The notes under the pieces: generated by a model
What the model was told of the DNA's origin: nothing
Databases searched by the model: none
Seen by the model: the letters and a program-made list of their open reading frames with translations, nothing else
Shown here: positions 47,794 to 56,906 of the stretch, piece after piece
How the letters are laid out: each line of letters begins with the position of its first letter
Position numbering within the stretch: position 1 is the stretch's first letter
Source of the DNA: Phytopseudomonas seleniipraecipitans
GTDB lineage: Bacteria; Pseudomonadota; Gammaproteobacteria; Pseudomonadales; Pseudomonadaceae
Reading direction: 5' to 3'
DNA length: 64,000 nt
NCBI RefSeq assembly: GCF_900102335.1
Contig: NZ_FNBM01000001.1
Location: 62,001-126,000, forward strand
Program-made: the position numbers and the translations under genes

Positions 47794-48645
47794 ATGCGCA
47801 CTTTTCGGCTGGTCATCGCCTGCCCTGACCGTACCGGCATCGTCGCCAAGGTCAGTAACTTTCTGGCGACCTACAACGGCTGGATAACCGAGGCGAGCCA
47901 TCACTCGGACACGCAGAGCGGCTGGTTCTTCATGCGCCACGAGATCCGCGCTGATTCGTTGCCGTTCGATCTGGACGGCTTCAATCAGGCGTTCTCGCCG
48001 ATCGCCCGGGAGTTCTCCATGGAGTGGCGGATCACCGATTCGGCGCAGAAGAAGCGTGTCGTGCTCATGGCCAGCCGCGAGTCCCATTGTCTGGCCGACC
48101 TGCTGCATCGCTGGCACAGCAATGAACTCGACTGCGAAATTCCCTGCGTGATTTCCAACCATGACGACCTGCGCAGCATGGTTGAGTGGCACGGCATTCC
48201 GTTCATTCACGTTCCGGTGGATGCACAGAATAAACAGCCGGCATTCGATGAAGTCGCACGTCTGGTTGCAGAGCACCGCGCCGATGTAATCGTGCTGGCC
48301 CGCTACATGCAAATCCTGCCGCCCGCGCTGTGCCGGGAATATGCCCAGCGCGTGATCAACATTCATCACAGCTTTCTGCCGTCCTTCGTGGGCGCCAAAC
48401 CGTATCACCAGGCGTCGTTGCGTGGTGTGAAGCTGATCGGCGCGACGTCCCACTATGTAACCGAAGAGCTGGATGCCGGTCCGATCATCGAACAGGATGT
48501 CGTGCGTGTCAGCCACCGCGAGAGCATCGAAGAGATGGTGCGCCTCGGCAAGGACGTAGAGAAAATGGTGCTTTCCCGCGGCCTGCGCTATCACTTGGAA
48601 GACCGGGTATTGGTGCATAACAACAAGACGGTGGTCTTCGACTGA
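47794..48645 (+). CDS. purU: Formyltetrahydrofolate deformylase
   Basis: Hydrolyses 10-formyl-THF to THF and formate, balancing one-carbon pools with glycine and methionine. 283 residues from ATG 47794 (TCTGGAG upstream). An N-terminal ACT domain (about 1-80), then a formyltransferase-type catalytic domain with the catalytic histidine H191 in NIHHSFLPSF and D227 in the TEELDAGPII loop. Follows mvaT divergently, the same order as I recall for P. aeruginosa. Confidence 0.96.
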   Translation: MRTFRLVIACPDRTGIVAKVSNFLATYNGWITEASHHSDTQSGWFFMRHEIRADSLPFDLDGFNQAFSPIAREFSMEWRITDSAQKKRVVLMASRESHCLADLLHRWHSNELDCEIPCVISNHDDLRSMVEWHGIPFIHVPVDAQNKQPAFDEVARLVAEHRADVIVLARYMQILPPALCREYAQRVINIHHSFLPSFVGAKPYHQASLRGVKLIGATSHYVTEELDAGPIIEQDVVRVSHRESIEEMVRLGKDVEKMVLSRGLRYHLEDRVLVHNNKTVVFD

Positions 48646-48708
48646 TCCAGCGGGTCTGGTCCCGCGATGATCAGCGGTTCGCTTAGGCCAGGCCTGATGG
48701 AGTTAATG

Positions 48709-48891
48709 ATGAGCAACGACGATCTGCCCGAGCCTGGCACGGCAACGCCGCCACCCACGTTGGGTGAGGGGTGCGTCAGGCGCTACGATTCCGAGGCATT
48801 GAGCGAGGAAGACGGTACCGAATTCGAGGGTGCCGAAGCGCTATGGCAGCGTCTGCAGCGTGAGCGACTAGACAAGTCAGGCGGTGAGTGA
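48709..48891 (+). CDS. Small acidic protein of unknown function
   Basis: 60 residues (MSNDDLPEPGTATPPPTLGEG...) from ATG 48709, preceded by GGAG at a good distance; upstream in-frame starts exist at 48706, 48697 and 48667. Rich in Glu/Asp/Pro with the C-terminal helix EGAEALWQRLQRERLDKSGG. It is 63 bases after purU and is followed by a strong terminator. No family is recognised, so it is called as a gene from its ribosome site and terminator only. Confidence 0.5.
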   Translation: MSNDDLPEPGTATPPPTLGEGCVRRYDSEALSEEDGTEFEGAEALWQRLQRERLDKSGGE

Positions 48892-48896
48892 AGCTG

Positions 48897-48921
48897 AGAG
48901 GGCGCCATTGGCGCCCTTTTT
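48897..48921 (+). terminator. Intrinsic terminator after purU and small ORF
   Basis: GGGCGCC, ATT loop, GGCGCCC, then TTTTTATT, starting 6 bases after the small ORF stop. Confidence 0.88.
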
Positions 48922-49066
48922 ATTGCGTCGATTTAACTGAGCAGGCAGTTGCCTCGACGCATCGCTGCCAGGTCCCTTTAGCTGGATGTATGCTGCTACG
49001 CTGAGGCTGTCGTTGGGCAGGCTGAATGCACCGAGGCGGTGAGGCTTTAATCCAGAGGATGGCGTT

Positions 49067-50551
49067 ATGTCTGTGAACCGGCAATTCGTGTTGGGCGCTG
49101 CCAGCAATGGCCAGCCGATCGAGCAATCACTGCGCCTGGCCAACCGCCACGGTCTTATCGCGGGCGCTACGGGCACCGGCAAAACGGTAACGCTGCAGCG
49201 CCTTATCGAGAGTTTCAGCGATGCGGGTGTGGCGGTGTTCGCCGCCGACGTGAAGGGCGACCTATGCGGGCTGGGCGCTGCTGGCGTACCCCAGGGCAAA
49301 ATCGCCGAGCGCATCGCCAGCATGCCTTGGCTGGCGCATAGCCCGGCGGCCTATCCGGTGAGCTTGTGGGATGTGCACGGGCAAAGCGGTCACCCGTTGC
49401 GCACCACCTTGAGCGAAATGGGGCCGCTGCTGTTAGGTGCCTTGCTGGAGCTCACCGACAGCCAGCAGGCGGCACTGTATGCCGCCTTCAAGGTCGCTGA
49501 TCGTGAAGGGCTGCTGCTGCTCGACCTCAAGGATCTCAAGGCACTACTCGCTCACCTCAAAGCGCAGCCCGACGTGCTGGGCGCCGACAGCGCGCTGTTT
49601 ACCAGCACTTCCGCACAGGCACTGCTGCGGCGCCTGGCCAGCCTCGAACAGCAAGGCGGCGACGTACTGTTTGGCGAGCCGGCCTTGCAGCTCGAGGACA
49701 TCCTCCAGCCAGACCGTGATGGTCGCGGGCGTATTCACCTGCTCGACGCACGTCGGCTGGTTCACGAGGCGCCCAAAGTCTATGCGACCTTCCTGCTGTG
49801 GTTGTTGGCAGAATTGTTCGAGCAGTTGCCCGAGCGCGGAGATGCCGATAAGCCCGTGCTGGCGCTGTTTTTCGACGAGGCGCATCTGCTCTTCGCTGAC
49901 ACGCCCAAGGCGCTGCAGACGCGGCTGGAGCAGGTGGTGCGGTTGATCCGCTCGAAAGGTGTGGGCGTCTATTTCGTGACCCAGTCACCGAGCGATCTGC
50001 CGGACGAGGTACTCGCCCAGCTTGGGCTGCGCATTCAGCATGGCCTGCGCGCCTTCACCACACGTGAGCAAAAAGCACTGCGTGCGGTGGCTAGCGGATT
50101 TCGACCCAACCCGGACTTCGATTGCCTGTCGGTGCTGACCGAACTGGGCATTGGCGAGGCATTGGTGGGTACGCTGGAAGATAAAGGCACGCCGGCGATG
50201 GTGCAGCGCGTAGCCATTGCGCCGCCGCAATCGCGTGTCGGGCCGCTGTCGGATGCAGAACGGGCGATGCTGATTCGTCAGTCGCCATTGGCCGGCCGTT
50301 ACGACAAGGCATTTGATCGCGAATCGGCCTATGAGGTGCTGACCGCACGTGCCACCGCGGCAAGCGAGCAGGTACAGGCGGGCAAGGAAACACCTTCCAC
50401 CGTCAGTGTGGCAGGCGAGTTTCTCGGTGGCTTGGCTGGCCAGGCGGTAAAAAGCGCGGTGCGCCAGGTTGCCAATCAGCTGGGTAGGCAACTGGTGCGC
50501 GGCTTGCTGGGTTCTCTGCTGGGCAGTAAGTCGGCTTCCAAGCGTCGTTAG
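49067..50551 (+). CDS. HerA-like ATPase, DUF853/YjgR family
   Basis: 494 residues. P-loop GATGTGKT at 33-40, Walker B LALFFDEAHLLF with D270-E271, then VGVYFVTQSPSDLPDEVLAQLG, the typical HerA/FtsK-class arrangement. The C terminus (about 440-494) is a low-complexity basic region with repeated small hydrophobics. E. coli YjgR is of this type and has no known role. No NurA-like nuclease partner nearby. RBS: weak (GGATGGCGTT). Confidence 0.88.
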   Translation: MSVNRQFVLGAASNGQPIEQSLRLANRHGLIAGATGTGKTVTLQRLIESFSDAGVAVFAADVKGDLCGLGAAGVPQGKIAERIASMPWLAHSPAAYPVSLWDVHGQSGHPLRTTLSEMGPLLLGALLELTDSQQAALYAAFKVADREGLLLLDLKDLKALLAHLKAQPDVLGADSALFTSTSAQALLRRLASLEQQGGDVLFGEPALQLEDILQPDRDGRGRIHLLDARRLVHEAPKVYATFLLWLLAELFEQLPERGDADKPVLALFFDEAHLLFADTPKALQTRLEQVVRLIRSKGVGVYFVTQSPSDLPDEVLAQLGLRIQHGLRAFTTREQKALRAVASGFRPNPDFDCLSVLTELGIGEALVGTLEDKGTPAMVQRVAIAPPQSRVGPLSDAERAMLIRQSPLAGRYDKAFDRESAYEVLTARATAASEQVQAGKETPSTVSVAGEFLGGLAGQAVKSAVRQVANQLGRQLVRGLLGSLLGSKSASKRR

Positions 50552-50605
50552 CGTAGGCGTGATTAATCACGTGCTAGTGCGGGTTGGTTGCGCTCGAGCG
50601 AAGGC

Positions 50606-50836
50606 TCAGGCGCTTTCGGCTCTGGCATCTGCCTTGCTGGATAGGTCTTTCTCGATCTTCTCGATTTCTTTATCGAATGCCTGATCGAGCAGGCTGGCTC
50701 GCTTGCGCCACGGCTTGCGTTCCGGATCCGGTTGAGCGGCGTAGGTGATGACTTCACCGCCGTATACATCCTTGTAACGCTGCGCCTGGCGCTCGAGTTC
50801 GGCGCGCAGTTCGTCTTTCGTCACGATAGTTTCCAT
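50606..50836 (-). CDS. Conserved small hypothetical protein
   Basis: 76 residues, charged, mostly helical ([21 protein letters not shown]... then [19 protein letters not shown]). No signal or membrane part, and no family is recognised. The start ATG follows a short AGGAG-like purine run (TAGGAGAG would be read on the minus strand as part of its leader). Convergent with the HerA-like gene, 54 bases between. Confidence 0.7.
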   Translation of the reverse strand: METIVTKDELRAELERQAQRYKDVYGGEVITYAAQPDPERKPWRKRASLLDQAFDKEIEKIEKDLSSKADARAESA

Positions 50837-51031
50837 AGTTTCTAATAGGAGAGGGCAACAACGTAAGACCGGGCGGTCTTACTGATACGGTTGCCACACC
50901 TGCTTTGAAGCGTTTGCCCCCATTAAAGTTCCGGCTATTCACTCACGTGCAGCTGGCAATGGGGGCAGACGGCTGATTATCACCAACGCGCCGCGAAAGT
51001 CCAGCGCCGTTGCAGGCCGCGATCGGACGTA

Positions 51032-51904
51032 TCAGTGCATCGAACGGTATTGCAGGCTGAAGGTCAGGCTGTGGCTCTGGCCCTGATGAAGCAGAACCAA
51101 ACCGGGCTTGCCAGGCATATGGTGGGCATTGACCGGATGGCTGACCGGTTCAAAGCAGAAGAATGGTTTCCGTTCGGGGCAGAACAACAAGTACAGCTCG
51201 CAGCCTTCGGCACTGATGTCCAGGCGGTAACCGGCATCGGGCTGGAGGATACTTGCCTGAGCGTTCCAGTTGGTAAAGGCATTGTCGGTGTGCCGTTCTG
51301 GCAGCTCGTTGGGTTCGGCGAACGTCCAGTCTGCCGGCAACTCGCTGAGCTGGGTTGGCATGCTGTCGCTGCCGCATTCCCAGACCTTTTGCGCACCTGC
51401 CTGCAGGCGCGTGTTGGCGAGCCTCGGGAAATACGGGTGCAGACCCAGGCCATGCCACATCGGTGTATCGGCCTGGTGGGTCACTTGCAGATGAATGTCC
51501 AGGCGGCCTTCATGCAGGCGAATGCGCTGTTCGGCGACATAGGCGAACGGTACGTGGCTATCGAGGCGCAACAGCGCTGAGTTGTCGCTGTGCTCAACCA
51601 CCTGCCACGCTTGCTGCCAGGCGCTGCCGTGGATGGGCAATGGCGAGTTTTCCGCGTTGGCTTGCAACGCCAGCCAGCCGTCTGGATTGGCGAAGCCGCC
51701 GTCACTGATCCGGTTCGACCAGGGCGCCAGTGGATAGCAGCCAAGTTGACGAGGTGTACCCGCCAGCAAGGCCTGCTCATCGTTGTGGCGCAGCAGTGGT
51801 TGACCGGTGTCGATGGCCGTCCAGTTGGCGATGCTGCCGCCGATTTTCGGCGCCAGGGTAAGGCGAGTCAGGCGGTCCTGCAGGAGCAAGGTGTCGAGCG
51901 ACAT
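51032..51904 (-). CDS. Aldose 1-epimerase family protein
   Basis: 290 residues from ATG 51904. Galactose mutarotase-like fold; QLGCYPLAPWSNRI is the family N-P-R-xN-like region, the catalytic histidine pair is probably in PIHGSAW and WHGLGLHPYFPR, and EPVSHPVNAH is the C-terminal site. Aldose 1-epimerases speed anomer exchange of sugars such as galactose, glucose or uronates. It lies divergent from the FadR-type regulator, whose candidate operator is in the shared promoter, which suggests it belongs to the uronate regulon. Confidence 0.85.
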   Translation of the reverse strand: MSLDTLLLQDRLTRLTLAPKIGGSIANWTAIDTGQPLLRHNDEQALLAGTPRQLGCYPLAPWSNRISDGGFANPDGWLALQANAENSPLPIHGSAWQQAWQVVEHSDNSALLRLDSHVPFAYVAEQRIRLHEGRLDIHLQVTHQADTPMWHGLGLHPYFPRLANTRLQAGAQKVWECGSDSMPTQLSELPADWTFAEPNELPERHTDNAFTNWNAQASILQPDAGYRLDISAEGCELYLLFCPERKPFFCFEPVSHPVNAHHMPGKPGLVLLHQGQSHSLTFSLQYRSMH

Positions 51905-51956
51905 GGGAGGCGATACCTGTGGAGTTGGCGGTGACTTTTGAGAGACAACTAACAGC

Positions 51957-51971
51957 GTGTCATCATACAAC
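51957..51971. promoter_or_regulatory. Candidate operator C, aldose epimerase/gntR
   Basis: The minus strand reads GTTGTATGATGACAC, i.e. TGTA-N4-GACA. It matches the sites before udh and lies 48 bases before the regulator ATG, fitting autoregulation and control of the epimerase. Confidence 0.6.
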
Positions 51972-52018
51972 CGCTGATATATGATGTGTTTTGGCCGTCC
52001 AGACGATAACGATCTTTT

Positions 52019-52774
52019 ATGGAAAATCAGAATACGCAGCCACGTGCACGCCGCAAGCACCGCAGCCTGGCGCAAGAATTGGTTGCCGAGCTGTCCCAGC
52101 GCATTCGCGATGGCGTGATCAAACGTGGTGACAAGTTGCCGACCGAGTCGGCGATCATGGAAGAGCAGGGCGTCAGCCGCACTGTTGTGCGTGAAGCCTT
52201 GTCGCGTTTGCAGGCTTCGGGTCTGGTAGAGACCCGCCACGGGATCGGCACCTTCGTGCTGGACACGCCAAATCCCGGCGGTTTCCGTATCGATCCGGCG
52301 ACCATCGTGACACTGCGTGAAGTGCTCGCGGTGCTCGAGCTGCGTATCAGTCTGGAAGTCGAATCCGCGGGCCTGGCAGCGCAGCGTCGCACCCCCGAAC
52401 AGCTGGCGTCGATGCGCTCTGCCCTGGATGCTCTAAATGAAGGCGCGGCTCACGAAAGCGATGCGGTGTCGTCTGATTTCCAGTTTCACCTGCAGATCGC
52501 GCACGCCACCGGTAACCGCTACTTCACTGACATCATGAGCCACCTGGGCACCAGCATCATTCCACGCACCCGACTCAACTCGGCGCGTATTGCCCATGAT
52601 GATCACGCCCATTACATGGCACGCCTGGAGCGCGAGCACGAGCAGATTTTCGAAGCCATTGCTCGCCAGGACTCGGATGCCGCTCGCGCCGCCATGCGTC
52701 TGCACCTGACCAACAGCCGCGAACGCCTTCGCCAGGCTCACGAGTCGGCGGAAGTTGCTGTCAAGCAAGCCTGA
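52019..52774 (+). CDS. GntR-family (FadR/FCD) transcriptional regulator
   Basis: 251 residues. GntR winged helix at about 15-85 (LPTESAIMEEQGVSRTVVREALSRLQASGLVETRHGIGTF), then an FCD effector domain with the metal-ligand segment D153-x3-H157 (DFQFHLQIAHATGN) and later histidines around HEQIF and MRLHLTN. FCD regulators often sense dicarboxylic sugar acids, so an aldarate or uronate is the likely effector. Likely repressor of the epimerase, udh, 2-hydroxyacid dehydrogenase and kdgD operons through the TGTC-N4-GACA sites. Confidence 0.88.
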   Translation: MENQNTQPRARRKHRSLAQELVAELSQRIRDGVIKRGDKLPTESAIMEEQGVSRTVVREALSRLQASGLVETRHGIGTFVLDTPNPGGFRIDPATIVTLREVLAVLELRISLEVESAGLAAQRRTPEQLASMRSALDALNEGAAHESDAVSSDFQFHLQIAHATGNRYFTDIMSHLGTSIIPRTRLNSARIAHDDHAHYMARLEREHEQIFEAIARQDSDAARAAMRLHLTNSRERLRQAHESAEVAVKQA

Positions 52775-52825
52775 GCTGTTCATCCCGTTCACAGGCGTCT
52801 TTTGAATCTGTTTACGATCTTACAC

Positions 52826-52903
52826 GCTAGAACACTGCAAAGCAGGAACAGGCTCGGACGCGGCGTTTACTTTCGTAAATAAGCGTCCGAGCCTGTTTCT
52901 AGC
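52826..52903. repeat. Large nested hairpin between convergent genes
   Basis: Outer GCTAGA/TCTAGC arms enclose a side hairpin CTGC-AAA-GCAG, a main 15-bp perfect stem (52847-52861 with 52883-52897) and an apical hairpin TTTAC-TTTC-GTAAA. It lies between the regulator and the DMT gene. It may be a bidirectional terminator, though no long T-run follows. Confidence 0.7.
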
Positions 52904-52941
52904 ACAGCAGGGCTGACGCGCGGCTGCTTGTAGATGGATTC

Positions 52942-53853
52942 TCAGGCGTCTTTGCGATAGGTCAGCAGCACAATCCCCGCCAACACGATCGCGCCGCCGA
53001 TCATCTGCATGCCGCTCAATACCTGATCCAGCAACAACCAGCCAAACAGCAGCGTGGCGATGGGCTCCATGTTCATCACCGGCGCGTTCTTGGCCATGTT
53101 CAGTCGTGGCACGGTAACGAACAGCATGCAGAAGGCGATGCCGTAGAGCAGCACCAGGGCGCCCAGTGCCAGCCAGCCAGTCTCGTTGCTCGGCAGGTTC
53201 ATGCCGCCGGGAATCAGGTCGGCGCTGCCCGCCAGCGCCATGCTGCTGAACACGATCATCAGAGTCAGCATGCTGCGTACCGAACCGCGCAGGCTCGACA
53301 GCTTGTGGTCGGTGATCCACAGCGCACAGGCGAATACACAGGCTGCCAGGAACGACACGCTGACGCCGACGATCCACTCAGGGCCGGCTGGCTCGCTGGC
53401 GCCAAGGCGCGCCGGCAGGTCGAGGGCGAACACCAGGCCGAGCAGGATCAGCCCCATGAGCATCACCGTACGCCGCGTCGGCGCCGAGCCGCCCAGTGCC
53501 CAGGTGAGCAGGGCGAGCAGGATCGGGAAGGTGTTGCCAATCAGCAGCGCCAGCGCTACCGGAATACGTGCTACCGCTGAATACAGACAGATGCTCTGCG
53601 TGGCGATCAGCAGGCCTAGCAGCAACTGCCAGCGCCAGGCGCCAGCCGGCATCTGCAACGCCTGACGCTGCCAGAGCACGATGCCGACAAGCACCAGCAT
53701 GGTCACGCCAGAGCGGCACAGAATCGCCAGTAGCAAGCCGGTGTCGTTGTCGAAGGCAATACGTGCAGCAATGTGGTTGCCGGCGAAGGAGCAGGCCAGC
53801 AAGGCCAGTAGCATTACAGCGATATGACGGGGAAACAGGGCAGGAGAAGTCAT
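52942..53853 (-). CDS. EamA/DMT-family transporter
   Basis: 303 residues with ten hydrophobic segments in two EamA repeats (first HIAVMLLALLACSFAGNHIAARIAF, second from about 160). Drug/metabolite exporters of this family move amino acids, amines or sugars, and the substrate is not inferable. The N-terminal AA-rich span is typical. It lies between the regulator and the TRAP operon but runs opposite to the regulator; no operator copy is visible in its upstream region, so membership in the uronate regulon is unproven. Confidence 0.88.
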   Translation of the reverse strand: MTSPALFPRHIAVMLLALLACSFAGNHIAARIAFDNDTGLLLAILCRSGVTMLVLVGIVLWQRQALQMPAGAWRWQLLLGLLIATQSICLYSAVARIPVALALLIGNTFPILLALLTWALGGSAPTRRTVMLMGLILLGLVFALDLPARLGASEPAGPEWIVGVSVSFLAACVFACALWITDHKLSSLRGSVRSMLTLMIVFSSMALAGSADLIPGGMNLPSNETGWLALGALVLLYGIAFCMLFVTVPRLNMAKNAPVMNMEPIATLLFGWLLLDQVLSGMQMIGGAIVLAGIVLLTYRKDA

Positions 53854-53921
53854 GGCAGCAATTTCCGTATCGGGTTTAGCCTAAAGCGCCTGACGGTCTG
53901 TTGGCCGTTCTGGTTGCGCTA

Positions 53922-53959
53922 AAAAAAACGGCGGATCGCGTTATGCACGCGACCCGCCG
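53922..53959 (-). terminator. Intrinsic terminator of the udh-TRAP operon
   Basis: Minus strand GGCGGGTCGCG and CGCGATCCGCC pair around a 7-base loop and are followed by GTTTTTTTT. It is 15 bases past dctM. Confidence 0.9.
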
Positions 53960-53973
53960 CGGGTGTAGCAGTA

Positions 53974-55254
53974 TCAGAGTACGACGCTAGGCAACCACAG
54001 CGAGATTGCCGGGATGTAGGTAACGGCCATCAGTACCATGAACAGCGCTGCGTAGAACGGCAGCAGTGCTTTTACGGTTGCCTCGATGGTCACTTTACCG
54101 ATCGCCGCACCGACGAACAGCACTGCGCCTACCGGTGGCGTGATCAGACCGATACCCAGGTTGACCAGCATGATCATGCCGAAGTGCACAGGATCGACGC
54201 CGAACGACGTCACCACTGGCAACAGGATCGGGGTCAGGATCAGGATCAGCGGCGCCATGTCCATCAGGGTACCGAGCACGAGCAGCATGAAGTTGACGCA
54301 CATCAGGATCACGTAGCGGTTGTCCGAGAAGGTCAGGAACGCGGTGGTGATCTTCGACGGAATTTGCATCAGCGTCATGATGTAGCCGAACGCCGCAGCG
54401 AAGGCGATGAGTATCATCACGATCGACAGCGTACGGACGGTGCGATGCATCATCTTCGGCAACTCGTGCCACTTGTAGTCGCGGTAGATGAACATGGTCA
54501 CGAAGAATGCCCAGATCACAGCCACGGCCGCCGACTCAGTGGCGGTGAATACGCCAGAGAGAATGCCACCGAGGATGATGAACATGGTCATCAGGCCCCA
54601 CAACGCGTCAATACAGATCTTGATCGCCTGACGCAGCGGGATCACTTCGCCTTTCGGGTAGTTGCGCTTCTTGGCGAACCACAGGCACAGCGTCGCCATA
54701 GTGGCGCTCATCAGCAGGCCTGGACCGATACCCGCCATGAACAGCGCGGCAATGGACACAGTGCCGCCAGCGGCGAGGGAGTAGATCACCGAGTTATGGC
54801 TAGGCGGTGTGAGCAGCGCCTGCACCGAACCGGAAACGGTCACGGCGGTGGCGAACTCGCGTGGATAGCCCTTCTTCTCCATTTCCGGAATCAGTACCGA
54901 ACCCACCGACGCGGTGTCGGCCAGGGACGAGCCGGAAATCGCGCCGAAGAAGGTGGACGCTGTGATGTTGACCAGTGACAGACCGCCGCGCACGAAACCA
55001 ACCAGCACGCCAGCAAAGGCGACCAGACGACGAGCCATGCCGCCTTCGGCCATGATCGCACCCGCGAGCACGAAGAAAGGGATGGCCAGCAGGGAAAACT
55101 TGTTCACGCCACCCGCGATCTGAATCATCACGGCATGGAGTGGAATATCGATCCACCAGGCGCCAATCAGCGCCGAAATGCCAAGGGAATAGGCGACGGG
55201 GACGCGCAGCAGAATCAGGACGATGAAACTGCCTACGAGAATGGCGGCATCCAT
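53974..55254 (-). CDS. TRAP transporter large permease, DctM type (system 1)
   Basis: 426 residues with about 12 membrane spans (LVGSFIVLILLRVPVAYSLGISALIG to the C terminus). The conserved GAISGSSLADTASVGSVLIPEM loop and LTPPVGAVLFVGAAIG are DctM features. The permease uses a sodium gradient to import the substrate delivered by the DctP protein. Its start overlaps the dctQ stop by one base (TAATG). Last gene of the operon read from udh. Confidence 0.95.
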   Translation of the reverse strand: MDAAILVGSFIVLILLRVPVAYSLGISALIGAWWIDIPLHAVMIQIAGGVNKFSLLAIPFFVLAGAIMAEGGMARRLVAFAGVLVGFVRGGLSLVNITASTFFGAISGSSLADTASVGSVLIPEMEKKGYPREFATAVTVSGSVQALLTPPSHNSVIYSLAAGGTVSIAALFMAGIGPGLLMSATMATLCLWFAKKRNYPKGEVIPLRQAIKICIDALWGLMTMFIILGGILSGVFTATESAAVAVIWAFFVTMFIYRDYKWHELPKMMHRTVRTLSIVMILIAFAAAFGYIMTLMQIPSKITTAFLTFSDNRYVILMCVNFMLLVLGTLMDMAPLILILTPILLPVVTSFGVDPVHFGMIMLVNLGIGLITPPVGAVLFVGAAIGKVTIEATVKALLPFYAALFMVLMAVTYIPAISLWLPSVVL

Positions 55255-55781
55255 TACACGGCCTCCTTGGAGTCTTCGACCGCTTCGAAATCAACGACGC
55301 GACGCTTGTTCTGGTCGCCGTAAAGCAACTGTTCGATGACGAACATGAGCGTGATGAAACCCCCCAGCGGAATCGGCATGTAGCTAATGCCAACGCTGAC
55401 CGAGGGGAGGGTGCTCAGGTACTGATGCCAGGTAGCAACGCAGAGTTTGTAGCCCCAGATCAGCATGAAAAGTGCGACTGTTCCCATGGTCAGGCGCACA
55501 AAAAGGGTGATCACCGGTGCGGTAACTTGCGGCAGGCGATCGGTCAGCGAAGTCACAGCCATGTGAGCGCCCGCGCGGTAGCTGGCGGCAGCACCAATGA
55601 AGGTGAACAGCACCATCAGCAGGATGGAGATGGGCTCGGGCCAGCCCAGTCCTTGTCCCAGCACATAACGGCTGAAGACGCCCCAGGGGATTATCGTGGC
55701 CATGATCACGATTGCCAGACCGGCAACTATGATGCAGGCGCGGTAAATGGCGTCGTTGACGCCTAGAACCAGGTTTTTCAT
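55254..55781 (-). CDS. TRAP transporter small permease, DctQ type (system 1)
   Basis: 175 residues, four membrane spans (IIVAGLAIVIMATIIPWGVFSRYVLGQGLGWPEPISILLMVLFTFIGAAASYRAGAHMAV), with the DctQ motif FSRYVLGQ near the second helix. Pairs with the large subunit to form the membrane part of the transporter. Overlaps dctM by one base and is 61 bases downstream of dctP. Confidence 0.95.
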   Translation of the reverse strand: MKNLVLGVNDAIYRACIIVAGLAIVIMATIIPWGVFSRYVLGQGLGWPEPISILLMVLFTFIGAAASYRAGAHMAVTSLTDRLPQVTAPVITLFVRLTMGTVALFMLIWGYKLCVATWHQYLSTLPSVSVGISYMPIPLGGFITLMFVIEQLLYGDQNKRRVVDFEAVEDSKEAV

Positions 55782-55842
55782 GAGACTTCACCGGATGGCA
55801 TGGAGCCGGCAGCAGCCGGCTCCATGCGCTTGCGCGAGAGGA

Positions 55843-56817
55843 TTACTGGACGGCTTCGATGCGCTTGATCAGATCGGCGTACTTGGCACCGTACTTCTCA
55901 CGAACCGGAGCGGTCGCTTCGTAGAACGGCTTGGTGTCAACTTCGATGAACTCGACGCCTTCGGCTTTGAGTTTCTCGTCGCTGGCCTTTTCTTTGGCTA
56001 CCCACAGGTCACGCTCTTCCAGCTGTGCTTCCTTGGCCAGTTTCTTGACCAGGGTCTGCTGCTCAGGCGTCAGCTTTTCCCAAGCGGTCTTGGACATCAG
56101 CAGCGGCTCAGGCAGGATCAGGTGGTGAGTCTGGGTGTAGTACTTGGCTACACGGAAGTGGTTGTGCTCGAGCAGGGTTGGCGAGTTGTTCTCGGCACCG
56201 TCGATAACGCCGCTTTGCAGGGCGCTGAAGATTTCACCGGTATCCATGGCGATGCCGTTGGCACCCATGGCATTCAGAGTGTCGATGAACAGCGGGTTGC
56301 CGATCACACGGATCTTCATGCCCTTGAGGTCTTCCAGCTTACGCACTGGCTTCTTGGTGTAGAGGCTGCGGCTACCGGCTTCCATCCACGCCAGGCCGAC
56401 CATGTTGAAGTCGGAGTTGGTGATGGCGTCGAGAATTTCCTGACCGATTTCACCGTCCACCACTTTGCGCATGTGGTCAATATCGCGGAACACGAAGGGC
56501 ATGTTGAAGACGTTGGTGGCCGGAACAACTGGGCCGACCGAGCCGAGGCTGACGCGAGTCAGTTGAACGGCACCGATCTGGGTCTGTTCGATCACTTCCT
56601 TCTCGGAGCCCAGAACGCCACCGGCGAACATGCGGCCCTTGATTTCGCCGTTGGTGGCGGCTTCCAGTTTCTTGCCGAGGTTTTCCATGGCCACTACGGT
56701 TGGGTAGCCTGCCGGGTGGATTTCCGCAATTTTCAGGGTGGTGTCAGCCTGAACCAGGCCCGACAGGCCGATGGCCAGCGGGAGTGCAGCAATGAGCAAC
56801 TTGCGCTTGAAATTCAT
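55843..56817 (-). CDS. TRAP substrate-binding protein, DctP type (system 1)
   Basis: 324 residues from ATG 56817 (GGAGATTC upstream), with a signal peptide ending near VQA-DT. The binding protein has the conserved carboxylate-binding arginine at R170 in GMKIRVIGNP, and GAENNSPTLLEHNHF further on. Binds an acidic sugar in the periplasm and hands it to DctQM. Its place between the lactonase and DctQM suggests a uronate or aldarate ligand. Confidence 0.94.
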   Translation of the reverse strand: MNFKRKLLIAALPLAIGLSGLVQADTTLKIAEIHPAGYPTVVAMENLGKKLEAATNGEIKGRMFAGGVLGSEKEVIEQTQIGAVQLTRVSLGSVGPVVPATNVFNMPFVFRDIDHMRKVVDGEIGQEILDAITNSDFNMVGLAWMEAGSRSLYTKKPVRKLEDLKGMKIRVIGNPLFIDTLNAMGANGIAMDTGEIFSALQSGVIDGAENNSPTLLEHNHFRVAKYYTQTHHLILPEPLLMSKTAWEKLTPEQQTLVKKLAKEAQLEERDLWVAKEKASDEKLKAEGVEFIEVDTKPFYEATAPVREKYGAKYADLIKRIEAVQ

Positions 56818-56906
56818 GTGAATCTCCATTTTGTTGTTGTTGGTGTGCAGCGTTATGAAGCTCCAGAGTGACCCCGCGGGTAGCCGGGTTCCCCAGATGT
56901 TGGTAG

